DNA from: Terriglobus roseus DSM 18391
GTDB lineage: Bacteria; Acidobacteriota; Terriglobia; Terriglobales; Acidobacteriaceae
Length of the DNA: 64,000 bases
Assembly (NCBI RefSeq): GCF_000265425.1
Contig: NC_018014.1
Location: 3,038,001 to 3,102,000 of the forward strand
Reading direction: 5' to 3'
In this document: in pieces, positions 44,190 through 53,194 of the stretch
Position numbering within the stretch: the stretch's first letter is position 1
Layout of the letters: each line of letters starts with the position of its first letter
The notes under the pieces: model-generated
The model's database searches: none
Told to the model about the DNA's origin: nothing
The model's input: only the letters and a program-made list of their open reading frames with translations
Position numbers and translations under genes: made by a program

Positions 44190-45553
44190 GCGCCCAACAA
44201 TGCGAAGAACCGGACAATCGACTCCGTCCCGCGGTAAAAATTACTTAGGTTGAACTTCTCATTTGGCGCGTGCAGATTGTCATCCGGCAGGCCAAACCCC
44301 ATCATGACTGTCGGCACCTTCAACTGCCGCGCAAAGTCACCCACCACCGGAATCGACCCGCCGCCACGCACAAACACCGTCTCCTTCGCAAAGACTGCGC
44401 GCATCGCATCCGTCGCAGCCTGAACAAAGCGGTTGTCGGTACCGACCACGATCGGTTCCCCAGAATGGATCATACGGACTTCGATGGACACTCCCTTCGG
44501 CGCGATGCTTGCCACGTAGCCCTTCAACTTCTCGAAGGTATCCGCAGGTGTCATACCGGGCACAAGCCGCAACGAAACCTTGGCCAAAGCCTTCGCCGGG
44601 ATCACCGTCTTCGCACCCGCACTGGTAAAGCCACCGGGCATGCCGTGCACGTCCAGAGTCGGCCGGGCCCACGTCCGCTCCAGCACCGAATAGCCGGGTT
44701 CGCCCGTCAGAACGCTGCTGCCTACCTCTGTCTCGCGGTAGTGCTCTTCGTCGAACGGCAGCGACTTCCACGCCGCCAGCTCCGCCGCCGTCGGCGCATC
44801 GATGCCGTCATAGATACCCGGAATCAGGATGCGGCCATCCTCGTCCTTCAGCTTGGCAATCACCTGCGACAGCGCGACGAATGGGTTCGGCGCAGCGCCG
44901 CCATACATGCCGCTGTGCAGATCGGTGCGGGCACCGCGCACCTCGATCTCCGTGTAGATCATGCCGCGCAGACCGACACACAGCGTCGGCAGATCGGGCG
45001 CAAACAGCTCCGTGTCGCACACCAGCGCAACGTCGCACTTCAGCTCTTCGGGATGTTCCTTCAGATAGGCAGCGATACCCTCGCCACCAACCTCTTCCTC
45101 ACCCTCAGCCAGGAAGCGGATGTTCACCGGCAGCGGTCCGGCCTGCAACAGAGCCTCAAGAGCCTTCACTTCCATCCACAGTTGGCCCTTGTCATCCACA
45201 GCGCCACGCGCATAGATATTCCCATCGCGCTCCGTCGGTTCGAAGGGCGGCGTCAGCCACTCATCCAGCGGATCGGGCGGCTGCACATCGTAATGGCCGT
45301 AGCAAAGGATCGTCGGCTTACCCGCAGCGTGTAGGTGATCGGCATAAACCAGCGGATGCCCCTGCGTCTCGATCAGCCGGACATTCTCCATCCCGATGCG
45401 CTTCAGCTCGTCCGCAACGAACTGCGCAGCGCGACGCACATCACCCGTATGCTCCGGCAATGTGGAGATCGATGGGATGCGCAGAAAATCCTTCAACTCA
45501 GCGAGCGCATTCGCCTTGTTACTCTCAGCGAATTCCAGTGCAGACTTCGGCAT
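44186..45553 (-). CDS. M20 family dipeptidase
   Basis: Start at the ATG at 45553 (MPKSALEFAESNKANALAEL); the frame is open for 189 codons further, but that part is antisense to the methyltransferase gene. 455 residues. The metal-binding motifs of M20 are present: YGHYDVQPPDPLDEW, ARGAVDDKGQLWM, the catalytic AEGEEEVGGEG, and His in GFGLPDDNLHAPNEKF. The dimerisation insert lies in the middle (DLHSGMYGGAAPNPF). It is a cytoplasmic two-zinc dipeptidase, close to the CNDP-type/PM20 group. The stop overlaps the mobA start (ATGA), giving a mini-operon of M20, mobA and the Mla-type ATPase. Confidence 0.93.
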   Translation of the reverse strand: MPKSALEFAESNKANALAELKDFLRIPSISTLPEHTGDVRRAAQFVADELKRIGMENVRLIETQGHPLVYADHLHAAGKPTILCYGHYDVQPPDPLDEWLTPPFEPTERDGNIYARGAVDDKGQLWMEVKALEALLQAGPLPVNIRFLAEGEEEVGGEGIAAYLKEHPEELKCDVALVCDTELFAPDLPTLCVGLRGMIYTEIEVRGARTDLHSGMYGGAAPNPFVALSQVIAKLKDEDGRILIPGIYDGIDAPTAAELAAWKSLPFDEEHYRETEVGSSVLTGEPGYSVLERTWARPTLDVHGMPGGFTSAGAKTVIPAKALAKVSLRLVPGMTPADTFEKLKGYVASIAPKGVSIEVRMIHSGEPIVVGTDNRFVQAATDAMRAVFAKETVFVRGGGSIPVVGDFARQLKVPTVMMGFGLPDDNLHAPNEKFNLSNFYRGTESIVRFFALLGA

Positions 45554-45635
45554 GTCGTTCCGTACCCTCTTATGACCCTGTGCAAAGTTCTTATGATCAT
45601 TGCAACACCGCCCGCGGCAGCGAACAATCAATCGC

Positions 45636-46424
45636 ATGGCCAGCACACCACAGACCGAGCACACGACGCAAACAGAACGTACGCAAACCTGGGACGCTGC
45701 CCGATATGCGGCCAACGGCCGCTTCGTCGCCAACCTGGCCGGTGAAGTGCTCTCCATGTTGGATGCAAAGCCAGGCGAAGCCATCCTCGACCTCGGTTGC
45801 GGCGACGGTGCGTTAACCGAACGCATCGCAGCTACCGGCGCAAACGTCACCGGCTGCGACGCCGACACATCCATGCTCGCTGCCGCCCGCGAGCGCGGCC
45901 TGAAGACCGTCGAAGCTGACATGCGCTCACTCCCCTTCCAGAGCGAGTTCGACGCCGTCTTCTCCAACGCTGCCCTCCACTGGGTCACGGACCAGACAAG
46001 CGTCCTCCAGGGAATCCACCGCGCGCTCAAACCCGGCGGACGCTTCGTCGCCGAGATGGGAGGCCTCGGAAACATCGCTTCCATACGAACAGCACTACTC
46101 GCCGTACTGAGACGATTCAATCTTGACGCAGAAGAGCTCGGAGGATCGTTTTATCCCTCCGAAATGGACTACCGCACGCTGCTCGAATCCAACGGATTCC
46201 GCATCGTCACCATGGCCCTCGTACCCCGCCCAACCCTCGTGAAAGCAGGCATGGAGGAGTGGCTGCGCACCTTCCGCAGCGGCGTCCTGGCCCGTCTGCC
46301 CGAAGCCGCCCGGGAGCCAGCAGTCTCGGAAGTCACTGATTTACTTAGGCCAATGCTCTGCGACAACAGCGGCCAATGGTGGGCGGACTACGTCCGCCTG
46401 CGCTTCCACGCAGTCCGCGACTAA
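45636..46424 (+). CDS. Class I SAM-dependent methyltransferase
   Basis: Start at the ATG at 45636. 262 residues. The SAM-binding fold is clear: motif I ILDLGCGDGALTERI, the acidic residue ending strand 2 (VTGCDAD), motif II FDAVFSNAALHWV and GIHRALKPGGRFVAEMGG. The layout resembles trans-aconitate methyltransferase (Tam) and UbiE-like small-molecule methyltransferases. The substrate is unknown. It is divergent from the dipeptidase, 82 bases apart. Confidence 0.9.
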   Translation: MASTPQTEHTTQTERTQTWDAARYAANGRFVANLAGEVLSMLDAKPGEAILDLGCGDGALTERIAATGANVTGCDADTSMLAAARERGLKTVEADMRSLPFQSEFDAVFSNAALHWVTDQTSVLQGIHRALKPGGRFVAEMGGLGNIASIRTALLAVLRRFNLDAEELGGSFYPSEMDYRTLLESNGFRIVTMALVPRPTLVKAGMEEWLRTFRSGVLARLPEAAREPAVSEVTDLLRPMLCDNSGQWWADYVRLRFHAVRD

Positions 46425-46477
46425 CTTCCTCATTCTCCTGAACCACCAGCCGATAAGGCCAGTGGAGCAAACAGGCC

Positions 46478-46744
46478 ATGATCGAACTGACCCGCCTAAA
46501 CGGACACAAGCTACTCGTAAACAGCGACCTAATAAAACACGCAGAATCCATCCCTGACACAACGCTGACGCTCGTCACCGGCGAAAAACTCGTCGTGCTC
46601 GAAAGCTGCGATGACGTGCTGAAACGCACGCTGCACTACCGCGCACAGGTGCTCTCAGAAGCCTGGCCGTCAGCGGCAAGCGCTATCACAGCGCACAACT
46701 CCGCCAGCATCGCCCACGAAATCGAACTTCACTCCAACGACTAG
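46478..46744 (+). CDS. flbD: Flagellar FlbD family protein
   Basis: 88 residues. The family pattern is in the first 60 residues: MIELTRLNGHKLLVNSDLIK, then ESIPDTTLTLVTGEKLVVLE. This is the small FlbD of spirochaete/Gram-positive type, regularly found directly before motA, and unrelated to the Caulobacter regulator of the same name. Its role in the flagellar motor region is poorly defined. The motA start follows 23 bases later. The C-terminal 28 residues are Ala/Ser-rich and not conserved. Confidence 0.9.
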   Translation: MIELTRLNGHKLLVNSDLIKHAESIPDTTLTLVTGEKLVVLESCDDVLKRTLHYRAQVLSEAWPSAASAITAHNSASIAHEIELHSND

Positions 46745-46767
46745 CCGCCCAGGACACGGAGAGAACC

Positions 46768-47531
46768 ATGGACCTCGCAAGCATCGGTGGCATCGTGATC
46801 GCCTTGGTCGCCATCCTCGGCGCCATGATGATGGAGGGCGGCAGCATCGCCCAGATCACACAACTGACCGCAGCCATCATCGTGATTGGCGGCACAATCG
46901 GCGCCATCAGCGTGCAGTTTCCGCTGAACGTCTTGCTCGCCTCCGCCAAGGGCATCCTCGGTGTCTTCCTGCACAAGGATCATGACGAAGAGGCCGTTCT
47001 AAAGCAGCTCGTCGAGTTCGCAAACAAGGCGCGTAAGAGCGGCATCGTCTCGCTGGATGGCGATCTCGCAAGTGTGCACGATCCCTTCCTGAAGCAGGGC
47101 TTGATGCTGGCAGTGGATGGCACGGAGTCCGGCGAGGTCCGCAAGATCCTGCAGCTCGAGATCGACAACAAGAGTGAGATGGACGAAAAGGTCCCTCAGG
47201 TGCTGGAGTCAGCCGGCGCCTTCGCACCAACTGTCGGCATCATCGGCGCTGTGCTCGGACTGATCCAAGTCATGCAGCACCTCGACAACATTGATGAGGT
47301 CGGCAAAGGCATCGCGGTCGCCTTCGTAGCGACCATCTACGGCGTTGCGTTGGCAAACCTGTTCTGCCTCCCAGCAGCGGGCAAGCTGAAGATTCGCCAC
47401 AAACAGCACGTCATGATGCAGGAAATGATGCTCGAAGGCGTCATCAGCATCCTGGAAGGCCTGAATCCGCGGATGATCGAGACCAAATTAAAACATTCCT
47501 CACGAACCCCAGAGCGGAGGCGAAGACGTAG
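46768..47531 (+). CDS. motA: Flagellar stator protein MotA, apparent frameshift at the 3' end
   Basis: ATG preceded by GGAGAG. Four membrane helices: two at the N-terminus (IGGIVIALVAILGAMMM, IIVIGGTIGAISV) and two later (FAPTVGIIGAVLGLI, GIAVAFVATIYGVALANL). The cytoplasmic torque loop lies between, and the functional prolines are present (KVPQVLESAGAFAPTVG). As written, the frame continues to 47571 with an Arg-rich tail. Adding one A to the run at 47490-47493 gives KLKTFLTNPRAEAKT and a TAG at 47531, two bases before the motB ATG; this matches the conserved K-L-x-x-F-L end of the family. I give the repaired end. It conducts protons with MotB to drive rotation. Confidence 0.88.
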
Positions 47532-47533
47532 CG

Positions 47534-48354
47534 ATGGGCAAGAAGAAGCACGCGGAACACGTCAACCATGAGCGCTGGCTCGTCTCCTGGGCGGACCTGC
47601 TGACATTGCTCTTCGCATTTTTCGTGGTCATGTTTGCGTCGAGCGTCAGCGACAAGAAAAAGTCGTCGAAGATGGCTGCCGCTATGCAGACAGCTTTCCA
47701 ACAAAAGGCGATCTTCGATTCACACGCTGCAACGCCGCCGCTTGCACCAGGCGCCGGGACCTCCAGCGGCGATCCGATGCCGTTGGAACTGCCTATCGAA
47801 ACCGCTTTAGTCAGCACCGAGCGAAGCGATGGTGACGCGGAGAAGAGGGCGATCGAAGCGTCCATTGCGCCTGCGTTGCAACAGCACCTGGTCAAGATGC
47901 GTGATGCCGAGGACGGCATCACGCTGTCCCTCGACAGCGCGGGCTTCTTTGACTCAGGCTCTGCGGAGGTGAAGCCATCGGTTCAGCCGATCCTGAACAA
48001 GCTCGCCGCGTCGTTACCGCGAAGGGCGCTTCGCGTGGAGGGTCACACGGACAATCGGCCCATCCACACAGCGCAGTTCCGAAGCAACTGGGAGCTGTCG
48101 ACGGCTCGCGCCGCAGCAATTGCGGAAGTGCTGATGCGCTGCAGCTTGATCTCGCCGGCAGACTTTGCCATCGCGGGATACGCCGAATTTCACCCGATCG
48201 CCGGGAACAACACGGAGTCAGGGCGCGCGGCGAATCGTCGCGTGGATATTGTGCTTTTACGGAACCAGCGCACAACGTCGACGCAAAAAACATCAGCGCG
48301 AAGTTTCGAGTCGTTGCCACCTCAGAAGCTCCGCCGCTGCCGCCTGCGCGGTAG
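47534..48354 (+). CDS. motB: Flagellar stator protein MotB, apparent frameshift at the 3' end
   Basis: GGAGG is upstream of the ATG, inside the motA end. A single membrane helix (WADLLTLLFAFFVVMFASS, about 17-35) holds the proton-binding Asp. A linker follows, and then an OmpA-like peptidoglycan-binding domain (about 130-240: DSAGFFDSGSAEVKPSV, RVEGHTDNRPI, GYAEFHPIAGNNTESGRAANRRVDI). As written, the frame runs to 48472 through a Cys/Arg-rich tail that overlaps the DedA gene by 65 bases. Adding one A to the six-A run at 48285-48290 gives NISAKFRVVATSEAPPLPPAR and a stop at 48354, removing the overlap. I give the repaired end. Confidence 0.87.
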
Positions 48355-48407
48355 GCCTGGTTGTTGGCTCCACATTCTGACGTGCCGCGCGTCCACCTGT
48401 GACGCTA

Positions 48408-49049
48408 TTACGCTGCAGACTCTTCGTTGCGGTTCTTCAGGTGACTCCAGACGAACCAGACGATGCCGATGAGGACGAGCGCGATGATGGCAGCATCGGC
48501 CTTGTGCAGGATCTTCTTCAGCGGGCTGTGCGGATCGTTCCAGCTTGCGCCAGCCTTCATGCCGACGTACGCCAGAGCAAAGCACCACGGCCACGAACCG
48601 AGGAACGTGTAGATGTGGAAGCGCAGCTGCGGCATGCGGGCGATGCCTGCGGGTAGTGCGATGAAGGTGCGCACGACTGGTAGCAGACGGCCGATGAGGA
48701 CTGTGATGTCGCCGTACTTCTGGAAGTAGTGATCGACGCGGTCGAGGTCCTTGCGGCTCATGAGTACGTAGCGGCCGAACTTCTCCACCAGCGGACGACC
48801 GCCGTGCGCGCCGATCCAGTAGGCGATGACCGAGCCGATGTTGCAGCCGAGTGCGCCGGCGGTTGCGGCGGCGTAGAGGTTCATCTTGCCCTGGTCGACG
48901 ACGAAGCCTGCGAAGGGCATGATGATTTCGCTTGGAAGCGGAATGCACGCGGATTCAATCGCCATGAGCAGCGCGACGCCGGGGTAGCCGATGGCTGAGA
49001 TCAGGTGCGTGACGTATGGCAGTAGAAAATCGATGATTTTTTCAGTCAT
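48408..49049 (-). CDS. DedA family membrane protein
   Basis: 213 residues with five or six hydrophobic segments. The family (VTT/SNARE-associated) motifs are clear: SACIPLPSEIIMPFAGFV with the essential acidic residue in a re-entrant loop, GNIGSVIAYWIGAHGGRP-like strand, then RLLPVVRTFIALPAGIARM with the essential arginines. DedA proteins recycle undecaprenyl phosphate or move phosphatidyl lipids across the inner membrane. It is convergent with motB and divergent from hemQ. Confidence 0.92.
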   Translation of the reverse strand: MTEKIIDFLLPYVTHLISAIGYPGVALLMAIESACIPLPSEIIMPFAGFVVDQGKMNLYAAATAGALGCNIGSVIAYWIGAHGGRPLVEKFGRYVLMSRKDLDRVDHYFQKYGDITVLIGRLLPVVRTFIALPAGIARMPQLRFHIYTFLGSWPWCFALAYVGMKAGASWNDPHSPLKKILHKADAAIIALVLIGIVWFVWSHLKNRNEESAA

Positions 49050-49156
49050 TTTGTTTGGGGAGCCACGGTGAGTATACCCGGCGTGGGCCTGTGCTTCGGT
49101 GAAGGATGTGGCTCGTGCCTACGCGCTGTCATGCGGCCGCTGATATCCTTGGAGGT

Positions 49157-49987
49157 ATGGCTGAGACAGTAACCGCGCCCGAGACCCCGACCAACGCCGC
49201 ACACACCGTTACACCTGTTACGGCTGCGCCCGCAGTCACGGGCGGACGTCCCGCGAGCAGCTATGGTGCTGCACCCGCGGCTCATGGCGGACCGCCGGTG
49301 AAGCGGCAGATCGTTGCCTTCTCCTTCTATAAGGTCCTGCCCGAGTGGAAGCGCCTGCCTGCAGCCGAGAAGGCTGCGATGAAGGCTGCCTTCATCGAGG
49401 TGATCGAGCGGTGGAACAAGCCCGGCGAGTTCCTGACGCTGACCTATTCGACGGTCGGAACGCGCGGCGATGTCGACATGTGCGTCTGGTCGATCTGCTA
49501 CTCCGTTGAGGAGATGAACCGCATGCGCAGCGAGCTGCTGGCTTCGCCGCTGGGTGGCTACCTGGAGACGCCGCACAGCTTCCTGTCCATGACGAAGCGT
49601 TCGCAGTACCAGATCGACCGCGAGGACGAGAGCGAAGGCGAGGGTCGCGGCGCGATCCGTCCCGGCGGCCACAAGTACATCTTCGTTTATCCGTTCTGGA
49701 AGACGCGTCCGTGGTATCTGCTGTCGCTGGAAGAGCGTCGCCGGCTGATGGAAGAGCACATCCGCGTTGGCCTTGCTTACCCGCGCGTGAAGCTGAACAC
49801 GACGTACTCGTTCGGCATCGACGATCAGGAGTTTGTGGTCGCGTTCGAGACCAACTTCCCTGAGGACTTCGTCGACCTGGTGCAGCAGCTCCGCGAGACC
49901 GAGATCAGCATGTACACGCTGAAGGACTTCCCGATCTTCTCGTGCGTACGCGTCACGCCTGCCGACATGCTGGATCGCCTGGGCTAA
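49157..49987 (+). CDS. hemQ: Chlorite dismutase-like coproheme decarboxylase (HemQ)
   Basis: Start set at the ATG at 49157, next to GGAGG; the frame opens 17 codons earlier without a ribosome site. 276 residues with an Ala/Pro-rich N-terminus of about 50 residues not usual in the family. The chlorite dismutase/HemQ domain has the diagnostic block YIFVYPFWKTRPWYLLSLEE, which includes the candidate catalytic Tyr of Y-P-x-x-K, and EEHIRVG with the proximal heme-ligand His. HemQ converts coproheme to heme b using peroxide. Other heme genes (hemC, hemD, hemA) lie within 8 kb, supporting this over chlorite degradation. Its stop overlaps the start of endonuclease III (TAATG). Confidence 0.9.
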   Translation: MAETVTAPETPTNAAHTVTPVTAAPAVTGGRPASSYGAAPAAHGGPPVKRQIVAFSFYKVLPEWKRLPAAEKAAMKAAFIEVIERWNKPGEFLTLTYSTVGTRGDVDMCVWSICYSVEEMNRMRSELLASPLGGYLETPHSFLSMTKRSQYQIDREDESEGEGRGAIRPGGHKYIFVYPFWKTRPWYLLSLEERRRLMEEHIRVGLAYPRVKLNTTYSFGIDDQEFVVAFETNFPEDFVDLVQQLRETEISMYTLKDFPIFSCVRVTPADMLDRLG

Positions 49988-50775
49988 TGGCGAAGGTCGT
50001 CAAACCGGCGAAGCCGCTGCCTGCGAAGAAAGCTGTCTCGCCTGCAGCGGCGAAGGGTATCCGTGCGCGGCAGATTGCTGCGTCGGAGCCTGTTGCGACG
50101 AAGAAGGCTGTCGGCAGGACGAAGAAGCCGCTGGCGCCGGAGCGCATTGCTGCGATCATCGATGCGCTGGCGAAGACCTATCCGGACGCGGTATGCGCGC
50201 TACACCACAGCAACGCGTGGGAGCTCACGGTTGCGACGATCCTCTCGGCGCAGTGCACGGATGCCCGCGTGAACATGGTGACTCCCGCGTTGTTCCACGC
50301 GTATCCGACGCCGAAGGCGATGGCACACGCGACGCCTGAGGAGCTGCAGCCGATCCTCAGTTCCCTGTCGTTCTTCCGTATGAAGGCGAAGTCGCTGGTC
50401 GGTGCGGCGAAGGTTGTTACCGAAGAGTTCGGCGGACAGATTCCGCAGACGATGGACGAGATGCTGCGCATTCCGGGCGCGGCACGTAAGACGTCGAACG
50501 TGGTGCTTGGCAGTTGGTATGGCATCGCTTCCGGTGTGGTCGTGGATACGCATGTTCTTCGTCTCTCGCGACGACTGGAACTCACGTTGAACGACGATCC
50601 CGTGAAGGTCGAGCGCGACCTGATGCAGATCATTCCGCAGACGGAGTGGATCAACTTCTCGCACCGGCTGATCCATCATGGCCGCCAGATCTGCGAGGCT
50701 CGCAAGCCAAAGTGCGTGGATTGTTCGCTGGAGACGGTTTGTAACTCGAGCGACAAGACCTGGAGTACGCACTAG
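49987..50775 (+). CDS. nth: Endonuclease III
   Basis: 262 residues from the ATG overlapping the hemQ stop. A Lys/Ala-rich N-terminal tail of about 50 residues precedes the HhH-GPD core. Landmarks are ILSAQCTDARVN, the helix-hairpin-helix LRIPGAARKTSNVVLG (with the catalytic Lys in RKTSN; the usual GVG is GAA), catalytic Asp in VVDTHVLRLS, and the C-terminal [4Fe-4S] loop C-x6-C-x2-C-x5-C (CEARKPKCVDCSLETVC). It removes oxidised pyrimidines from DNA and cleaves the abasic site. Confidence 0.95.
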   Translation: MAKVVKPAKPLPAKKAVSPAAAKGIRARQIAASEPVATKKAVGRTKKPLAPERIAAIIDALAKTYPDAVCALHHSNAWELTVATILSAQCTDARVNMVTPALFHAYPTPKAMAHATPEELQPILSSLSFFRMKAKSLVGAAKVVTEEFGGQIPQTMDEMLRIPGAARKTSNVVLGSWYGIASGVVVDTHVLRLSRRLELTLNDDPVKVERDLMQIIPQTEWINFSHRLIHHGRQICEARKPKCVDCSLETVCNSSDKTWSTH

Positions 50776-50805
50776 TTCCTGGGACCCTCCCCCCCCCGCA
50801 TTTTT

Positions 50806-50904
50806 GCAAAAATTAGATTCTAAAGGAGTTAGCGGAGGCGGTATCCGCAAAAATCAGATTCTAAAAGGGTTACGGGCAAAAATTAGATTCTAAAGGGGTT
50901 AGGG
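50806..50904. repeat. Three direct repeats of a 29-base unit (GCAAAAATYAGATTCTAAAR...)
   Basis: Units start at 50806, 50847 and 50876. Each reads GCAAAAAT, then T/C, AGATTCTAAA, and a G-rich end GGNGTTAGSG with a few differences. Units two and three are contiguous (29 bases); units one and two are separated by an extra 12 bases. A run of nine C (50789-50797) sits just before. The gap 50776-51151 between nth and hemD holds no gene; beyond the repeats I see nothing recognisable. No coding, tRNA-like or CRISPR features (repeat length and spacer pattern do not fit). Confidence 0.8.
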
Positions 50905-51151
50905 TCACTGGTTCCCGCCTCTTGCTTCTGGCTTCGTGATTTGCGCAAACGGACGGACCTTTGTGTCGCTGGCATCGGATTGACGGATGCAGCAACTGGA
51001 GATCCTCCGCTTCGCTGCGGGATGGCAAGCGTTTCCGTCGTGATTTGTAGGACTACTTCAAGCTTAGCGGATTCAGGCTAATTACCCGCCAACTTTATCT
51101 TGATTGGAATGAGTTACATCGCCGGTCCCGGGACCTTGACAGCTTGTGGAG

Positions 51152-51901
51152 CTATGCCTGGTTTCGGAGGGCCGTTGCTACTGCCACGGCGAGCGCAGCG
51201 ACGCTGGCGTCGCGGGCTTCGATCGTAGCTTTGTGGCCTAGTTCCTGCAGTGTTGCCGTTGTAATCGGGCCGATCGAGGCGAGTACAACGCTGGGCGGGA
51301 GGCCAACCTTCGCCGCATCGAGCAGCGCGAAGAGGTTCTGGACGGCGGAGGAGCTTGTGAAGGTGATGGCGTGGACGTTGGGCAGTTCGCGCTTGAGGCG
51401 GTCTACCGATTCCATGGGGATGACGCTGCGGTAGGCGGGTGCCAGCGTTACTTCGGCGCCGGCTGCTGTGAGTGTTTCGATGAGGATATCCCGACCCTGC
51501 TCTGCGCGGACGAGTAGCATCTTCGATCCCTTTGCGTGCGGCAGGAGGGATTTCGCCAGCGATTCCGCGATGGCGGTCTGCGCCTGGAGGCGGACCGGAA
51601 AGCCTGCTTCGCGAAGGGCTTTGGTGGTGGCTGCGCCGATGCTGGCGATGCCGCAGCTCAATGGGACCGCCTGATCCTCAAGCCGTTCTGCGAAGACGGC
51701 GACCGCGTTGGCGGAGGTGAAGAGGATCCAGTCGTACTCGTCGAGTTGCGTGAGTTCGCGGTCGAGCGTGGCGTAGTCGTCCGCGGGTGGCGTGAGTGCA
51801 ATGGTTGGGATGGATACGACGCGCAGGCCATGCGCGATCAGAGCGTCGCCGAGGGCGGACGCCTGATGGGGGGCGCGTGTGACAAGAACCCGAGCTGCCA
51901 A
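51152..51901 (-). CDS. hemD: Uroporphyrinogen-III synthase
   Basis: 249 residues of two alternating alpha/beta domains. Motifs of this weakly conserved family: VLVTRAPHQASALGDALIAHG at the start, YDWILFTSANAVAVFAERL, CGIASIGAATTKALREAGF, ITFTSSSAVQNLFALLDA and VVLASIGPITTATLQELGH. It closes and rearranges hydroxymethylbilane to uroporphyrinogen III. It starts three bases after the hemC stop, so the two are co-transcribed. Confidence 0.92.
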   Translation of the reverse strand: MAARVLVTRAPHQASALGDALIAHGLRVVSIPTIALTPPADDYATLDRELTQLDEYDWILFTSANAVAVFAERLEDQAVPLSCGIASIGAATTKALREAGFPVRLQAQTAIAESLAKSLLPHAKGSKMLLVRAEQGRDILIETLTAAGAEVTLAPAYRSVIPMESVDRLKRELPNVHAITFTSSSAVQNLFALLDAAKVGLPPSVVLASIGPITTATLQELGHKATIEARDASVAALAVAVATALRNQA

Positions 51902-51904
51902 GAG

Positions 51905-53020
51905 TTACTCCGCGTCCGCCGTGGCGAATTCTCCCGCCAGCAGCTCCCGCGCTCCTTGCGCGATGAGATCGTTTGCAGCGCGTGTGCCGAAGTTCTCAGC
52001 CGACTCGCCGGGGGTTGCAAACAGCATGACGTTTGCCATGGCGTCTCCATCGGGAGAGACCACCGTTGCAAGCAACGTGGCGCCGCCGTCGGCATGGGTG
52101 CAGAGCGCGCCCACAGGGAGTGCGCATCCGCCGCCGAGTGCGTGGAGGAGCCAACGCTCCGCCTCGACTGCGTAACGAGTTTCGGCGTTGTCGAGTGGTT
52201 GGATGGCGGCGATGGTTGCCGCATCGTTTGCACGGGTCTCGATTGCGAGTGCGCCCTGGCCGGGAGCCGGGCACATCATCTCCGGATCGAATCGCTGGCG
52301 GATCCAGTCGGCCTGGCCGGGCAGTTCTTCCCCGTGCTCATGGCCCTTGGCATCGAAGTGCTCGCCGAGGTGATCGTGCTCTGGATGCGTGATGCATTCG
52401 ATATGTGGCGTGCGGCCGTACTCCGGGTGCTGCGGGTCGAGTTCGACGGGCTTGAGCAGGCGAGGCCCAAGGCGGTCGAGCCCCGCGGCGGCGAGCACGA
52501 GTGCGTCGCAGTCGCCGCGACCGAGCTTGCGGATGCGTGTGTCGATGTTGCCGCGGATGGCGACGAATTGAAATTCAGGATTGAGTGCGCGCAGTTGCGC
52601 GATGCGGCGCGGCGACGTGGTGCCGATGCGTGCGTTCGCGGGCAGCGTATGAATCTGCAGCCACTCCGGCACGAGGAGGACGTCGCGTGGGTCCGCACGC
52701 TCCGGGATGGCGGCGAGCGTGAAGCGCGCATCCAGTTGCGTCGGAAGGTCCTTGAGGGAGTGCACGGCGAGGTCGATGGTGCCCGCCTCAAGTGCTTCCT
52801 CAATTTCCTTGATGAAGATGCCCTTGCCATCGATGTTCGCCGGGATCCTGCCGTCCGGACCGAGCACGGTGGCGGCGAATGCCGGGTCTTGCAGGCGGTC
52901 GCCGGTGGTGCGGATGATGGTGACTTCCGCAGTGTGGCCGAGCGCGCGCAGATGTGCAGCGATGTGATTCGATTGCCAGAGCGCCAGCCGCGAGCCGCGC
53001 GATCCTATGCGAAGATGCAT
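51905..53020 (-). CDS. hemC: Hydroxymethylbilane synthase with a His-rich insertion
   Basis: Start placed at the ATG at 53020 (MHLRIGSRGSRLALWQSNHI), the canonical start; the frame opens 25 codons upstream. 371 residues, against about 310 usual. Landmarks: DGKGIFIKEIEEAL, AVHSLKDLP (with catalytic Asp after processing, numbering not checked), TSPRRIAQL, RGNIDTRIRKL, and the dipyrromethane-binding Cys in LGGGCALPVGA. Between RLGPRLLKPVEL and PAPGQGALAIE lies an extra segment of about 50 residues with eight His and many acidic residues (HPEHDHLGEHFDAKGHEH). It joins four porphobilinogens into hydroxymethylbilane. Confidence 0.94.
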   Translation of the reverse strand: MHLRIGSRGSRLALWQSNHIAAHLRALGHTAEVTIIRTTGDRLQDPAFAATVLGPDGRIPANIDGKGIFIKEIEEALEAGTIDLAVHSLKDLPTQLDARFTLAAIPERADPRDVLLVPEWLQIHTLPANARIGTTSPRRIAQLRALNPEFQFVAIRGNIDTRIRKLGRGDCDALVLAAAGLDRLGPRLLKPVELDPQHPEYGRTPHIECITHPEHDHLGEHFDAKGHEHGEELPGQADWIRQRFDPEMMCPAPGQGALAIETRANDAATIAAIQPLDNAETRYAVEAERWLLHALGGGCALPVGALCTHADGGATLLATVVSPDGDAMANVMLFATPGESAENFGTRAANDLIAQGARELLAGEFATADAE

Positions 53021-53194
53021 GCGGCCATCATACTGCGCTCTTCGCGGGATGCCCAGCCGCGATTCACAGCCGCGTTGACGTAAGGCGGGTTGCATCGTCC
53101 GAGTTGCAGGTGAAGTTGCTCAACAGTTTGCTCTCTGTTGCAGACTGTGTGGTGTTGGGAGTGATGCTTGGCGGATGGGAAAGACGATTTCGGG

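Noticed and set aside
45554..46120. Upstream extension of the M20 dipeptidase frame
   Set aside because: It is antisense to the methyltransferase and adds nothing resembling a leader; the family start is at 45553.
50806..50904. CRISPR array
   Set aside because: Only three imperfect copies, without unique spacers of constant length.
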